Shown here piece after piece: positions 55,853 through 64,000 of a DNA stretch of 64,000 nucleotides. Origin of the DNA: Sediminihabitans luteus. GTDB lineage: Bacteria; Actinomycetota; Actinomycetes; Actinomycetales; Cellulomonadaceae. How positions within the stretch are numbered: position 1 is the stretch's first letter; each line of letters opens with the position of its first letter. The stretch covers positions 752,337 through 816,336 of the forward strand of contig NZ_PGFE01000002.1 of NCBI RefSeq assembly GCF_002797595.1. The letters run 5' to 3'. The translations under genes and the position numbers were made by a program. The notes under the pieces are model-generated. The model saw only the letters and a list, made by a program, of their open reading frames with translations, searched no databases and was not told the origin of the DNA.

Positions 55853-56884
55853 TCAGCCCTCGCCCTCGGTCGGCGTGCCCTCCGGGACCTCGGCCCCGGC
55901 GTCCGGCTCGACGGCCGGCGGGATGACGGCGGTCGCCCCGTCGTCGAAGCCGTAGTGGCCGACCTCCCCGGCCCCGCCTGCGGCGAGCGCGAGCGGCACG
56001 TTGATCTGTCCCGCGGTCTCGCCGACGCCGCTCACGGTGCTGACGGTGGTCGCCGTCCGCTCGTCGTCGCGCACGCGCGAGACCAGGTCGCCCGAGGTCA
56101 GGGTCGGGCCGGCCACGACGACCGAGTCGGCGGCGGCCGCGGCGGCGACGGGCAGCTCGAGCTCGATGTCGATCGGGTAGTCGTCGGTCTCCGCGGGGGC
56201 GTCCGTCTCGGTCGGAGCCGCGTCCGCGTCCGCCTCGGGCTCGGGCGCCGGGGCGGGCGGTGCGACGAAGAGCACGACGTCGGCGGGCGCGGTCGGCTCG
56301 TCGACGACCGACACGAGGTCGCCGCGCACGAGCACGTCCTGGAGGGACGACGCGTCGGCGGAGCGCTGCGTCGGGTCGAGCTCGTCGGCGCCGGTGAGCG
56401 CGATCACGAGCGCCTGCGAGAGCGCCGTCGCCGACGAGTCGTCGGCGCCCGAGCCGAGCGTGTCCGCGATGCCGTCGGCGACGACCTTGCGGAACGACTC
56501 GTCGTCCTGCGAGACCCACGTCTCGGTCGTGTCGACGCGGGCGCTGACCGTCGCACCGGCCGCGTCGAGCTGCTTGGCGATCGGCGCGTAGCGCTCGTCG
56601 TCGAGGTCGCCGAGGCCCACGACCGCGACCGTGCGCCCCTCGAGCGATCCGTCGACGAGCGCCGGACCCGCGGCGACGACGTACGCGTTCGCGTCGTCGA
56701 GCTGGCCGTTCGCGGTGTCGAGCTCGTCGCGCAGCTGGTTGCGCTCGTCGCGCAGCTGCTCGACCTGACCGGTCAGCTGGTCGCCGATGGGTCCCTTGAG
56801 CGGGCCGGCGCCCAGAATGATGCCGACCGCGAGCGCGAGGAACACGGAGATGAGCGAGACGATGTGGTACCGGAAGTCGATCAC
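55853..56884 (-). CDS. mctB: MctB/SteB-like copper transporter family protein
   Basis: A 343-residue protein with one N-terminal helix (about 7-28, IVSLISVFLALAVGIILGAG), a coiled coil (GQVEQLRDERNQLRDELDTANGQ, about 40-62), and a large outside domain with an Asp/Glu/Pro-rich insertion (EADADAAPTETDAPAETDD). It corresponds to Rv1698 (MctB), implicated in copper tolerance; the corynebacterial SteB, which works with SteA in division, is in the same family. It follows steA by 74 bases, so either role is possible. Confidence 0.88.
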   Translation of the reverse strand: MIDFRYHIVSLISVFLALAVGIILGAGPLKGPIGDQLTGQVEQLRDERNQLRDELDTANGQLDDANAYVVAAGPALVDGSLEGRTVAVVGLGDLDDERYAPIAKQLDAAGATVSARVDTTETWVSQDDESFRKVVADGIADTLGSGADDSSATALSQALVIALTGADELDPTQRSADASSLQDVLVRGDLVSVVDEPTAPADVVLFVAPPAPAPEPEADADAAPTETDAPAETDDYPIDIELELPVAAAAAADSVVVAGPTLTSGDLVSRVRDDERTATTVSTVSGVGETAGQINVPLALAAGGAGEVGHYGFDDGATAVIPPAVEPDAGAEVPEGTPTEGEG

Positions 56885-56958
56885 GGAGCGGAGGGATCCT
56901 TCGTTCGGGGCGCGGCGGGCGTCGTCGTCGCGCGGGTGCGGGTCGGTCGGTGCGGTCG

Positions 56959-58140
56959 TCAGCCGGTGAACAGACCGCCGATCCAGGACCAGAGGTCGTC
57001 CAGGCGCGCGCCCATGACCCCGAAGAACGTCTGGCCCGCGGCGGTCGCCATGAGCGCCATGACCACCGCGAAGAGCCCCGCGAGCGAGAGCAGCACGAGC
57101 TGCAGGTTGGAGATCCGCTGCCGGTACAGCCGCGAGACGCCCTTGGCGTCGACGAGCTTGCCGCCGACCCGCAGGCGCGTGAGGAACGTCGAGGCCATGC
57201 CCGCGCGTCCCTTGTCGAGGAACTCCACGAGCGTCGCGTGCGTCCCGACGGCCACGATGACCTCGGCACCCGCGTCGTCGGCGAGCAGCATCGCGATGTC
57301 CTCGCTCGTGCCGGTCGCGGGGAACACGATGGGGTCGACGCCGAGGTCGCGCACGCGCTCGAGCCCGGGCGCGTTGCCGTCGCGGTAGGCGTGCACCACG
57401 ATCTCCGCGCCGCTCGAGAGCGCGCGGTCCGAGACCGAGTCCATGTCGCCGACGATCATGTCGGGCTTCCAGCCCGCGTCGATGATCGCGTCGGCGCCGC
57501 CGTCCACGCCGATGAGCACAGGCTTGTAGTCGGCGATGTACGGGCGGAGCGTCGCGAGGTCCTCGCGGTAGTGGTAGCCGCGGACGACGATGAGCACGTG
57601 CCGTCCGTCCAGCGGCGTCGACACGTCGGGCACGCCGACGCCGTCGAGCAGCAGGTCCCGCTCGCGACGCAGGTAGTCGAGCGTGTTCTCCGCGAAGCGC
57701 TCGATCTCGTCCGAGAGCCCCTCGCGCGCGGTCTCGAGGTCCTGCGCGACGGTCTCCGGCGTCTGCACCGTGCCCTCGGCCACGAGCGTGTCACCGACGT
57801 ACACGCGCGGGCCGTCGACGCGCACCGACTTGCCCTCGGCGATCGACATGACGGCGTCGCCCAGGTCGTCGACGAGCACGACGCCCGCCTCGACCAGGAT
57901 CTCGGGGCCCAGGTTCGGGTAGCGTCCCGAGCTCGACCGGGCGGCGTTGAGCACGACCGCGGGCCCCGCGGACACGAGCGCGTCGGCCGCGACCCGGTCG
58001 ATGTCGACGTGGTCGATCACGGCGACGTCGCCGGCGTTCAGCCGCTTGGTCAGCCCCTTGGTCCGACGGTCCACCTTGGCCGTGCCGTGGATGCCCGGCT
58101 CGGTGGGCGGCGTCGTGTTCCTCCGCAGTGTGAGTCTCAT
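56959..58140 (-). CDS. steA: SteA-like division protein
   Basis: This 393-residue protein resembles Rv1697/SteA: an N-terminal domain (GTAKVDRRTKGLTKRLNAGDVAVIDHVDIDRV), a thiamin-pyrophosphokinase-like central domain (IGVDGGADAIIDAGWKPDMIVGDMDSV) and one C-terminal transmembrane helix (about 357-375, LVLLSLAGLFAVVMALMAT). SteA localises to the division ring in corynebacteria and helps activate cell-wall hydrolases with SteB. ATG at 58140 keeps the conserved N-terminus. It lies 19 bases after recN. Confidence 0.9.
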   Translation of the reverse strand: MRLTLRRNTTPPTEPGIHGTAKVDRRTKGLTKRLNAGDVAVIDHVDIDRVAADALVSAGPAVVLNAARSSSGRYPNLGPEILVEAGVVLVDDLGDAVMSIAEGKSVRVDGPRVYVGDTLVAEGTVQTPETVAQDLETAREGLSDEIERFAENTLDYLRRERDLLLDGVGVPDVSTPLDGRHVLIVVRGYHYREDLATLRPYIADYKPVLIGVDGGADAIIDAGWKPDMIVGDMDSVSDRALSSGAEIVVHAYRDGNAPGLERVRDLGVDPIVFPATGTSEDIAMLLADDAGAEVIVAVGTHATLVEFLDKGRAGMASTFLTRLRVGGKLVDAKGVSRLYRQRISNLQLVLLSLAGLFAVVMALMATAAGQTFFGVMGARLDDLWSWIGGLFTG

Positions 58141-58159
58141 CGGTCCCTATCGTCCCACG

Positions 58160-59881
58160 TCAGCGCGCACCGACCGACACCTCGAGGAGCTCGAGCGCGT
58201 GCTGGCGGGCGACGGACGAGTCCGCCTGCCCTGAGAGCATCCGCGCGAGCTCGGCGACGCGATCGTCCCCTGTGACGGCGCTCACGCCCGTCACGGTCGT
58301 CGGGCCGCCGTCGTCCGAGCTCGCGGACGCCTTCGAGACCACGAGCTGGCTGTCGGCGAACGCCGCGACCTGCGCGAGGTGCGTCACGACCACGACCTGC
58401 GCGTGCCGCGCGAGCGCCGCCAGGCGACGTCCGACCTCGACGGCGGCGCGCCCGCCCACGCCCGCGTCGACCTCGTCGAAGATGAACGTCGACGACCCGC
58501 CCGCCGACTCGGACGACGCGAGCGCGACCTCGATCCCGAGCATCACGCGCGAGAGCTCACCGCCCGAGGCCCCCTTGCCCAGCGCACGGGCGGGCGCGCC
58601 CGGGTGCGGGACGAGCGACATCGTGACGGTGTCCGCGCCCCACGCGCCGGCCTCCTCGGCGGGATCGACGTCGACCACGAGGCGCGCGCCGGTCATCGCG
58701 AGGCCGTCGAGCTCGGCCGAGACCGCGGCACCCAGCCGCTCCGCGGCCGCCGTCCGCGCCTCGGTCAGCCGCGCCGCGAGGGTGTCGAGGGTCGCACCGA
58801 GCGCCTCCGCGCGTTGCGTCATCGCCCGCAGGTGCTCGCCGTCGTCGTCGAGCTCGAGCAGCCGCAGCCCGGCGTCGCGCGACCAGACCAGGACGGTCTC
58901 GACGTCCCCGCCGTGGGCGCGCGCCAGCGCCGTGAGCTCCGCGAGCCGGGCGTGGGCCTGCTCGAGCCGGGCCGGGTCGGCGTCGAGCTCGCCCTGGTAG
59001 GCGGCGACGTCGGACGCCACGTCCCCGAGCGCGATCTCGACCTCCGCGACGCGCTGCGCGAGCGCACCGAGCGCCGGGTCGGTGCCCGCGGCCTGCTCGA
59101 GCGCGCGCCGGGCGCGGTCGACCGCGACGAGCGCGGTCTCCTGCGGCTCGCCGCTGTCGTCCCCCACGAGCGCGCCGTGCGCGAGCGTGGCCGCACCGCG
59201 CAGCTCCTCGGCGTGCCCGAGCCGTGCCACGACGCCCTGCAGCTCGACGTCCTCGCCCGGCTGCGGGTCGACGCGCTCGACCTCCGCGAGGCCGAGGCGC
59301 AGGAGCTCGGCCTCGTGCGCGCGCTCCTGCGCGCGGGCCGTGAGCTCGTCGATCTCGCGCACGAGCTGCACGCGCTCGGCCCACGACGCGCGGTACTCCT
59401 CGAGCACGGCGGCGTGCGCCGGGCCCGCGAACTCGTCGAGCGCTGCGCGCTGGCGGCTCGGCGTGCGCAACCGCACCTGGTCGGACTGCCCGTGCACGGT
59501 CACGAGGTCGGCCGCGACGTCCGCCAGGACGGCCTGCGGCACCGAGCGCCCGCCGAGGTGCGCGCGCGAGCGGCCCTCGGCCGCGACCGAGCGCGCGACC
59601 ACGACCGACCCGTCGTCGTCGAGCGCACCGCCCGCGTCGAGCACGCGCTCGAGCGCGGCCGACCCCTCGGGCAGGTGCATGCGGCCCTCCACGACCGCCG
59701 TCGACGAGCCCGGGCGCACCGACGCGGGGTCCGCCTTGCCGCCCATGAGCAGGCCGAGGCCCGTCAGGAGCATGGTCTTGCCCGCACCGGTCTCGCCGGT
59801 GATGACCGTCAGGCCCGGGTGCAGCGGCACGGTCGCCGACCGGATCACGCCCAGGTCGCGGATGCTGATCTCCTCGATCAC
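58160..59881 (-). CDS. recN: DNA repair protein RecN
   Basis: SMC-like ATPase for double-strand break repair, 573 residues. Walker A GETGAGKT (29-36), the coiled-coil middle (about 160-370), signature ASGGELSRVMLG, Walker B TFIFDEVDAGVGG and VTHLAQVAAFAD. Normal length. GTG at 59881 overlaps the nadK stop by four bases. No SOS box was seen nearby, so unlike the mutasome it seems to be expressed with its housekeeping neighbours. Confidence 0.96.
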   Translation of the reverse strand: MIEEISIRDLGVIRSATVPLHPGLTVITGETGAGKTMLLTGLGLLMGGKADPASVRPGSSTAVVEGRMHLPEGSAALERVLDAGGALDDDGSVVVARSVAAEGRSRAHLGGRSVPQAVLADVAADLVTVHGQSDQVRLRTPSRQRAALDEFAGPAHAAVLEEYRASWAERVQLVREIDELTARAQERAHEAELLRLGLAEVERVDPQPGEDVELQGVVARLGHAEELRGAATLAHGALVGDDSGEPQETALVAVDRARRALEQAAGTDPALGALAQRVAEVEIALGDVASDVAAYQGELDADPARLEQAHARLAELTALARAHGGDVETVLVWSRDAGLRLLELDDDGEHLRAMTQRAEALGATLDTLAARLTEARTAAAERLGAAVSAELDGLAMTGARLVVDVDPAEEAGAWGADTVTMSLVPHPGAPARALGKGASGGELSRVMLGIEVALASSESAGGSSTFIFDEVDAGVGGRAAVEVGRRLAALARHAQVVVVTHLAQVAAFADSQLVVSKASASSDDGGPTTVTGVSAVTGDDRVAELARMLSGQADSSVARQHALELLEVSVGAR

Positions 59882-60837
59882 GCCCGGCTCCCCTCCTCGT
59901 CGGTGGTGCTGCTCGTCGACCCGCCGGTCAGCGCCGAGCGCGCGGTGCCGCCGCGCCACCCCACCACGGGCAGCGAGAACTTCGACACGAGCCGGTCGGT
60001 GAACGGCGCCGCGCTCAGTCGCGCGAGCCGGATCGGGTCCGGGCACCGACGCACCTCGACGCGCGACCCCACGGGCAGGTCGATCTGCCGGCGCCCGTCG
60101 CACATGAGCACGCCCGGCGAGGACGACGTCGTGGCGACCTCGACCGCGAGCACGCTGCGCGGGCCCACGACGACAGGTCGTGCGAACAGCGCGTGCGCCG
60201 AGATCGGCACGAGCAGCATCGCGTCGACGTCGGGCCACACGACGGGCCCGCCCGCGGAGAACGCGTGCGCGGTCGAGCCGGTCGCGGTCGACATGACGAC
60301 GCCGTCGCACCCGAACGACGACATCGGCCGGCCGTCGACCTCGACCGCGACCTCGATCATGCGCTCGCGCGACGCCTTCTCGACCGTCGCCTCGTTGAGC
60401 GCCCAGCCGCGCACCGGCTCCCCGCCCTCGGGCAGGTGCACGGTCACGTCGATCGTGCCGCGCTCCTCGACCGTGTAGTCGCACGCCGCGAGCCGCTGCA
60501 CCGTGGTGCGCAGGTCGTCCCGGTCGCTCTCGGCGAGGAACCCGACGTGCCCCAGGTTCACGCCGAGCAGCGGGACGTCCGTCCCGTGCGTGAGCTCGGC
60601 CGCGCGCAGCAGCGTCCCGTCGCCGCCCATCACGAGCACGACCTCGGACTCCTCGACGCGCTCCTTGTCACGCACGACCTCGATCTCCTCGCCCTCGGGG
60701 CCGAAGCCCTCGGCGAGGTCGTCGTCGTGCAGCGAGACCGCGAAGCCCACGGCCTCGAGCTCGCGCGCGGCCTCCCGGGCCGCGGCGACCGCGGTCTCCC
60801 GGCCACCGTGCGTGACGATGAGTACCCGTCGTGTCAC
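59878..60837 (-). CDS. nadK: NAD kinase
   Basis: Phosphorylates NAD to NADP in the cytosol. The 319 residues carry GGDGTLLRAAE (71-81), NLGHVGFLAE (94-103), LNEATVEK and GSTAHAFSAGGP, the complete family signature. The C-terminal 30 residues are a Ser/Thr-rich tail. It is flanked by four-base overlaps with tlyA and recN, the same order as Rv1694-Rv1696. Confidence 0.96.
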   Translation of the reverse strand: MTRRVLIVTHGGRETAVAAAREAARELEAVGFAVSLHDDDLAEGFGPEGEEIEVVRDKERVEESEVVLVMGGDGTLLRAAELTHGTDVPLLGVNLGHVGFLAESDRDDLRTTVQRLAACDYTVEERGTIDVTVHLPEGGEPVRGWALNEATVEKASRERMIEVAVEVDGRPMSSFGCDGVVMSTATGSTAHAFSAGGPVVWPDVDAMLLVPISAHALFARPVVVGPRSVLAVEVATTSSSPGVLMCDGRRQIDLPVGSRVEVRRCPDPIRLARLSAAPFTDRLVSKFSLPVVGWRGGTARSALTGGSTSSTTDEEGSRA

Positions 60838-61817
60838 TGCTCCTCCGTCCGGTCGTCGTGCGTGGTCCTGCTGGTGCCGTGCGCGTCCCGGACGACGTCG
60901 TCGTCCCCCGCCGCGACCGTCACCGTCGCGTCCGTCACGTTCGCGTCCTCGACCGGCACGACGGGCGGGTCCGCCGGGCGTTCGCCGTCAGGGACGGCGA
61001 CGGGTTGCCAGCGCACCGCGTCCGTGACGGCAGTGCGCACCGCGTCGGACGACGCACGGGCTCCTCCAGCCCTCAGCACGAGGAAGAACTCGCGGTTGCC
61101 GCTCGGCCCCGGCAGCGGGCTCGGCACGACCGCACGCACCTCGAGCCCGAGGTCCTGCGCGCACGCCGCGACGTCGGTGACGGCCACGACGTGCAGCGCC
61201 GGGTCGCGCACGACTCCCCCGCTGCCGAGCCGTTCCCGACCCACCTCGAACTGCGGCTTGACCATCACGAGGACGTGCGCGCCGTCCGCCACCGCGGGCG
61301 CGACGGCGGGCAGCACGAGCGTCAGGGAGATGAAGGAGAGGTCGGCGACGACGACCGTCGGCGGGGCTGCGAGCGTCGCCGGGTCGAGCTCGCGTGCGTT
61401 CACGCCCTCGTGGACGCCGACGCGCGGGTCGGCGCGCAGCGCCGGCACGAGCTGGTCGTGCCCCACGTCGACCGCGTCCACGTGGGCCGCGCCGCGGCGC
61501 AGCAGCACGTCGGTGAAGCCGCCCGTCGACGCACCCAGGTCGAGGCACCAGGCACCGTGCACGGGGACCTCGAGCGCGGGACGGCCCGCGAGCGCGTCGA
61601 GCACCGCGTCGAGCTTGAACCCCGCGCGCGAGGCGAACTGCTCGGCGGGGCCACCGACGACCTCGAGCCGTTGGGCGCCGTCCACCGTGACCGACGGCTT
61701 GCCCACCACCCGGCCGTCGACGGTCACCGCTCCCTGCGCGACGAGCGCCGCGGCGCGCCCGCGCGACCGGGCCAGGCCGCGGCGCACGAGCTCGACGTCG
61801 ACCCGTGCCGCACCCAT
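60834..61817 (-). CDS. tlyA: TlyA-type rRNA 2'-O-methyltransferase
   Basis: A 327-residue protein with an N-terminal S4 RNA-binding domain (VDVELVRRGLARSRGRAAALVAQGAVTVDG) and an FtsJ/TlyA methyltransferase domain (CLDLGASTGGFTDVLLRRGA, SAM motif I at about 91-110). TlyA methylates 16S and 23S rRNA ribose and makes ribosomes sensitive to capreomycin. The C-terminal 60 residues are an acidic, variable extension. ATG at 61817 shares one base with the stop of the small gene upstream. Confidence 0.93.
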   Translation of the reverse strand: MGAARVDVELVRRGLARSRGRAAALVAQGAVTVDGRVVGKPSVTVDGAQRLEVVGGPAEQFASRAGFKLDAVLDALAGRPALEVPVHGAWCLDLGASTGGFTDVLLRRGAAHVDAVDVGHDQLVPALRADPRVGVHEGVNARELDPATLAAPPTVVVADLSFISLTLVLPAVAPAVADGAHVLVMVKPQFEVGRERLGSGGVVRDPALHVVAVTDVAACAQDLGLEVRAVVPSPLPGPSGNREFFLVLRAGGARASSDAVRTAVTDAVRWQPVAVPDGERPADPPVVPVEDANVTDATVTVAAGDDDVVRDAHGTSRTTHDDRTEEQ

Positions 61818-62035
61818 CAGCCGTCCGCGTCCGTGAGCGCCGACTCGAGGCGCGCGTGCACCGCCTCGAAGACCGCGACCTGCTCGTCCGCGGGCAGGTC
61901 GCGCACGCCGTCGATCCCGGCGCAGAGCGTCTCGACGTCGACGCCGTCGGCCCCCTCGGGCGCCCGGCGCGCGGCAAGACTCGCCGGCGTCGGCACCGGG
62001 CCGGCGGGCACGGCGCCGCTCGGGTCAGCACTCAT
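61817..62035 (-). CDS. Small conserved-looking hypothetical protein (72 aa)
   Basis: ATG at 62035 follows GGAGG at five-base spacing. The protein is acidic and soluble, with DGVDVETLCAGIDGVRDLPADEQVAVFEAVHARLESAL as its helical core, and the first 25 residues are Pro/Ala-rich. No known domain is recognised. It sits between the HAD hydrolase and tlyA, where many actinobacteria carry a short ORF. One-base overlap with tlyA implies co-translation. Confidence 0.75.
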   Translation of the reverse strand: MSADPSGAVPAGPVPTPASLAARRAPEGADGVDVETLCAGIDGVRDLPADEQVAVFEAVHARLESALTDADG

Positions 62036-62108
62036 CGGGGTCCTCCGTGGTTCGGTCGCGGACGTCGGGTCGCCGCAGGGATCCACGCTACCCGCTCGGG
62101 GCGTGCGT

Positions 62109-63149
62109 TCAGTCGCTTCCCACGGGGAGTTCCGGCACCGTGTCGGCGTCCACGGTCTCCCCGGCGTCGACCGCCGACCAGACGGCGGCGCACGCCGCCC
62201 GTGCGAGATCGAGCACGTCGGTGGCCCCGGGGTGGTCGGCGAGCTCGAGCCTCCCGTCGCTCACACGGGCGGTCTGACCGCGGCACTCCCACCATCCGTC
62301 CGGGCCCTGCACGGGCGCGGGGTGCGCGACGTGCAGCGCGCGCAGGTCCGCGCCGAGGAAGTGCGGCCGCTCGCCCGGCACCGCAAGCACGGCGTCCCGC
62401 GCCGAGCTGACACCCGTGAGCACGTGCAGCCCCGGGTACCCGCCCGAGCGTGCGCCCGCGAGGTCGGTGTCGAGCCGGTCACCGATCACGAGGGCCTCGG
62501 TCGCGCCCGCACGCTCGACCGCGAGGCGGTACATGGTGGGCGACGGCTTGCCCGCGCTGTCCGGGACCACGCCCGTCGCGGCCTGGACCGCGGCGACCAA
62601 CGACCCGTTGCCGGGGGCGAACCCGCGCGCCTGCGGCAGCGACAGGTCGAGGTTGCTCGCGACGTGCCAGGCACCCCGCTCGACCGCGAACGCGGCCTCC
62701 GCCAGGTCGGTCCACCCGAGCTCGGGCGAGAAGCCCTGCGCGACGGCCTCGGGCTCGTCGTCCGCCGAGCTCACGACCTGGAAGCCCGCCGCGGTCACCG
62801 CGGTGCGGAGCCCCGCACCGCCCACCACGAGCACGCGGGCGCCCGGCGCGAGGCGCGTCGTCAGCAGCGCCGCGCACGCCTGCGCGGCGGTCATGACCTC
62901 GTCGGGCCCCGTCGGGATCCCGAGACCCGTGAGCTGGTCGGCGACCTGCTCAGGCTCCCGGGAGGCGTTGTTCGTCACGAAGACGAGACGCATCCCGGCG
63001 TCGCGCGCGTCGACCAGGCCCTGCGACGCGTGCTCGATCGGGTCCGGTCCGCGGTAGGCGACACCGTCCAGGTCGACGAGCGCGAGCCCGTACCGCTGCG
63101 CGAGGGGGACGTCGCAGGCGAGAAGCCCGGTGCCGCCCGGGGCGCTCAC
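62109..63149 (-). CDS. HAD superfamily IIA hydrolase (Rv1692-like phosphatase)
   Basis: This 346-residue HAD-IIA phosphatase has the nucleophile motif LVDLDGVAYRG (Asp26, Asp28), VFVTNNASR (motif 2), KPSPTMY (motif 3 Lys) and VIGDRLDTDLAGAR (motif 4). Rv1692 dephosphorylates glycerol 3-phosphate in membrane lipid recycling; the same function is plausible here. A C-terminal extension of about 60 residues follows. It overlaps the TPR protein gene by four bases. Confidence 0.93.
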   Translation of the reverse strand: MSAPGGTGLLACDVPLAQRYGLALVDLDGVAYRGPDPIEHASQGLVDARDAGMRLVFVTNNASREPEQVADQLTGLGIPTGPDEVMTAAQACAALLTTRLAPGARVLVVGGAGLRTAVTAAGFQVVSSADDEPEAVAQGFSPELGWTDLAEAAFAVERGAWHVASNLDLSLPQARGFAPGNGSLVAAVQAATGVVPDSAGKPSPTMYRLAVERAGATEALVIGDRLDTDLAGARSGGYPGLHVLTGVSSARDAVLAVPGERPHFLGADLRALHVAHPAPVQGPDGWWECRGQTARVSDGRLELADHPGATDVLDLARAACAAVWSAVDAGETVDADTVPELPVGSD

Positions 63150-64000
63150 GCGCGATCCTCCGGCGACTCGGCCGCGACCGTCCCGTCCGCGGAGGTGCTC
63201 TGCGCCTCGTCGGGCCCGTTGTCCGCGTCGTCCGCGCCGCCGTCAGGCTCCACCACGTCGGACTCCAGCGTGTCGGACTCCACCGTGTTCTCCACGGGCT
63301 CGTCGTCGTCCTCCGACTCCTCGGACTCCTCGGACTCCTCCGTGAGGTCGAACACGACGACGTCGTCCGCGTCGTCCGGCTCCACGTAGCGCGGGTCGAT
63401 GCCGGCGAGCACCGCTGCTGCCTCGTCCGGGCGCCCGAGAGCCTCGAGCACGCCGGCGCGGGCCTGCGCGACGCGCGCCGACAGCTCGCCCGTCACGCCG
63501 GTGATCGCGTCGAGCACCGCCAGTGCCGCCTCGTGCTCGCCGAGGTCGGACCGTGCGCCGCTGACGACGATCGAGAGCTCCGCGCGACCGTCCGCGTCGA
63601 GCGTGCTCGCCTCGTCCGAGACGCTGAGCGCGATCGCGCGCTCGGGTCGGCCGAGGCCACGCTCCGCGTCGGCCATGATCGGCAGGTGCTCCGACGAGCC
63701 GTTGAGCCGGCGGACCGTGCGCAGCTCGCGCAGGGCCTCCGCGTAACGTCCCGTCTGGTACGCCGCGAGACCCGCGGCCTCACGCACGACGTCGACACGA
63801 CCAGCACGCCGCACCGCGGCCTGCGCGTGCTCGTAGGCGAGCTCCGGGTCCGTGTCGATGAGCCGCCCGGCCATGACGAGGTGGGCGCCCACCTGCTCCG
63901 CGTTCGCCTTGGAGAGCGTGCGCAGGCGACCGCGGACGTCACGGTCCAGGTCCTGCCACGTCACCGTCTCCGGGACGTCCGGCTCGACAGGACGGTCGTC
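63146..64000 (-). CDS. TPR-like protein with acidic tail (partial at window edge)
   Basis: At least 284 residues are visible and the frame stays open to the right edge, so the GTG at 63964 is probably an internal Val. The region after VTWQDLDRDVRGRLRTL has paired helices of TPR type (AYEHAQAAVRRAG; GLAAYQTGRYAEALRELRTVRRL; ALAVLDAITG). The last 75 residues are Asp/Glu/Ser-rich with SEE and TLESD-like repeats from 9-bp DNA units near 63310-63345. It corresponds to the Rv1691-type protein; function unknown. Confidence 0.82.
   Translation of the reverse strand, partial: DDRPVEPDVPETVTWQDLDRDVRGRLRTLSKANAEQVGAHLVMAGRLIDTDPELAYEHAQAAVRRAGRVDVVREAAGLAAYQTGRYAEALRELRTVRRLNGSSEHLPIMADAERGLGRPERAIALSVSDEASTLDADGRAELSIVVSGARSDLGEHEAALAVLDAITGVTGELSARVAQARAGVLEALGRPDEAAAVLAGIDPRYVEPDDADDVVVFDLTEESEESEESEDDDEPVENTVESDTLESDVVEPDGGADDADNGPDEAQSTSADGTVAAESPEDRA

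Overview
The window is a continuous piece of chromosome from a very GC-rich, gene-dense actinobacterium. The combination of an ImuA'-ImuB-DnaE2 mutasome, a suf operon led by a SufR-type repressor and carrying a Rieske protein, IdeR/DmdR-type iron boxes, an actinobacterial SOS box, and gene order matching the Mycobacterium tuberculosis Rv1691-Rv1700 block fits the Actinomycetota. Micrococcales (Cellulomonadaceae-like) is my best guess, but that is an inference. I see no rRNA, tRNA, CRISPR, insertion sequence or prophage.

Layout. Position 1-1349: end of an unknown membrane protein, an MBL-fold hydrolase and a small ORF. 1393-7588: SOS mutasome operon imuA'-imuB-dnaE2 reading leftward from a LexA palindrome. 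7878-9804: YbhB/Raf-kinase-inhibitor-like protein, YbaK/EbsC deacylase, S51-like peptidase. 9811-14872: siderophore-iron uptake (ATPase, lipoprotein, fused double permease, FAD siderophore-interacting protein) with two iron boxes. 14912-23442: TrmH-type RNA methyltransferase, heterodimeric ABC exporter, SPFH and NfeD membrane pair, a single ABC ATPase and an unknown protein. 23449-26632: divergent glgA and glgC, then serB. 26655-28771: fabG-fabI-sixA. 28913-30563: DUF3099 protein, a Cys/His-rich small protein and SURF1. 30603-32201: ABC-F ATPase. 32335-39318: sufR-sufB-sufD-Rieske-sufC-sufS-sufU-sufT. 39584-47464: two drug-type ABC ATPase/permease pairs, an FAD oxidoreductase, an HTTM-like membrane pair and heme A synthase. 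47469-53256: pyrG, Nudix hydrolase and a 1152-residue SARP/AfsR-type regulator in one coupled run. 53338-64000: cell-envelope and housekeeping block (TPR protein, HAD hydrolase, small protein, tlyA, nadK, recN, steA, mctB/steB-like, MraY-like, murJ).

How the genes work together. Three stress or metal circuits can be read directly: DNA damage (LexA box and mutasome), iron starvation (iron boxes and siderophore uptake), and Fe-S supply (suf operon with its own repressor). SURF1 and CtaA both serve heme-copper oxidase assembly. The steA, mctB/steB, MraY-like and murJ run points to peptidoglycan and division.

Two patterns cross gene boundaries. First, about ten start codons have a TANNNT -10 hexamer exactly 6-7 bases upstream and no Shine-Dalgarno, which predicts leaderless mRNAs. 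Second, several proteins carry short in-frame tandem repeats (9, 15, 18 or 30 bp) in linkers and tails. I did not find a clearly new multi-gene defence or biosynthetic system. The most unusual items are the apparent AUC start of sufR, the divergent MraY-like protein between mctB and murJ, and the SARP regulator coupled to pyrG.
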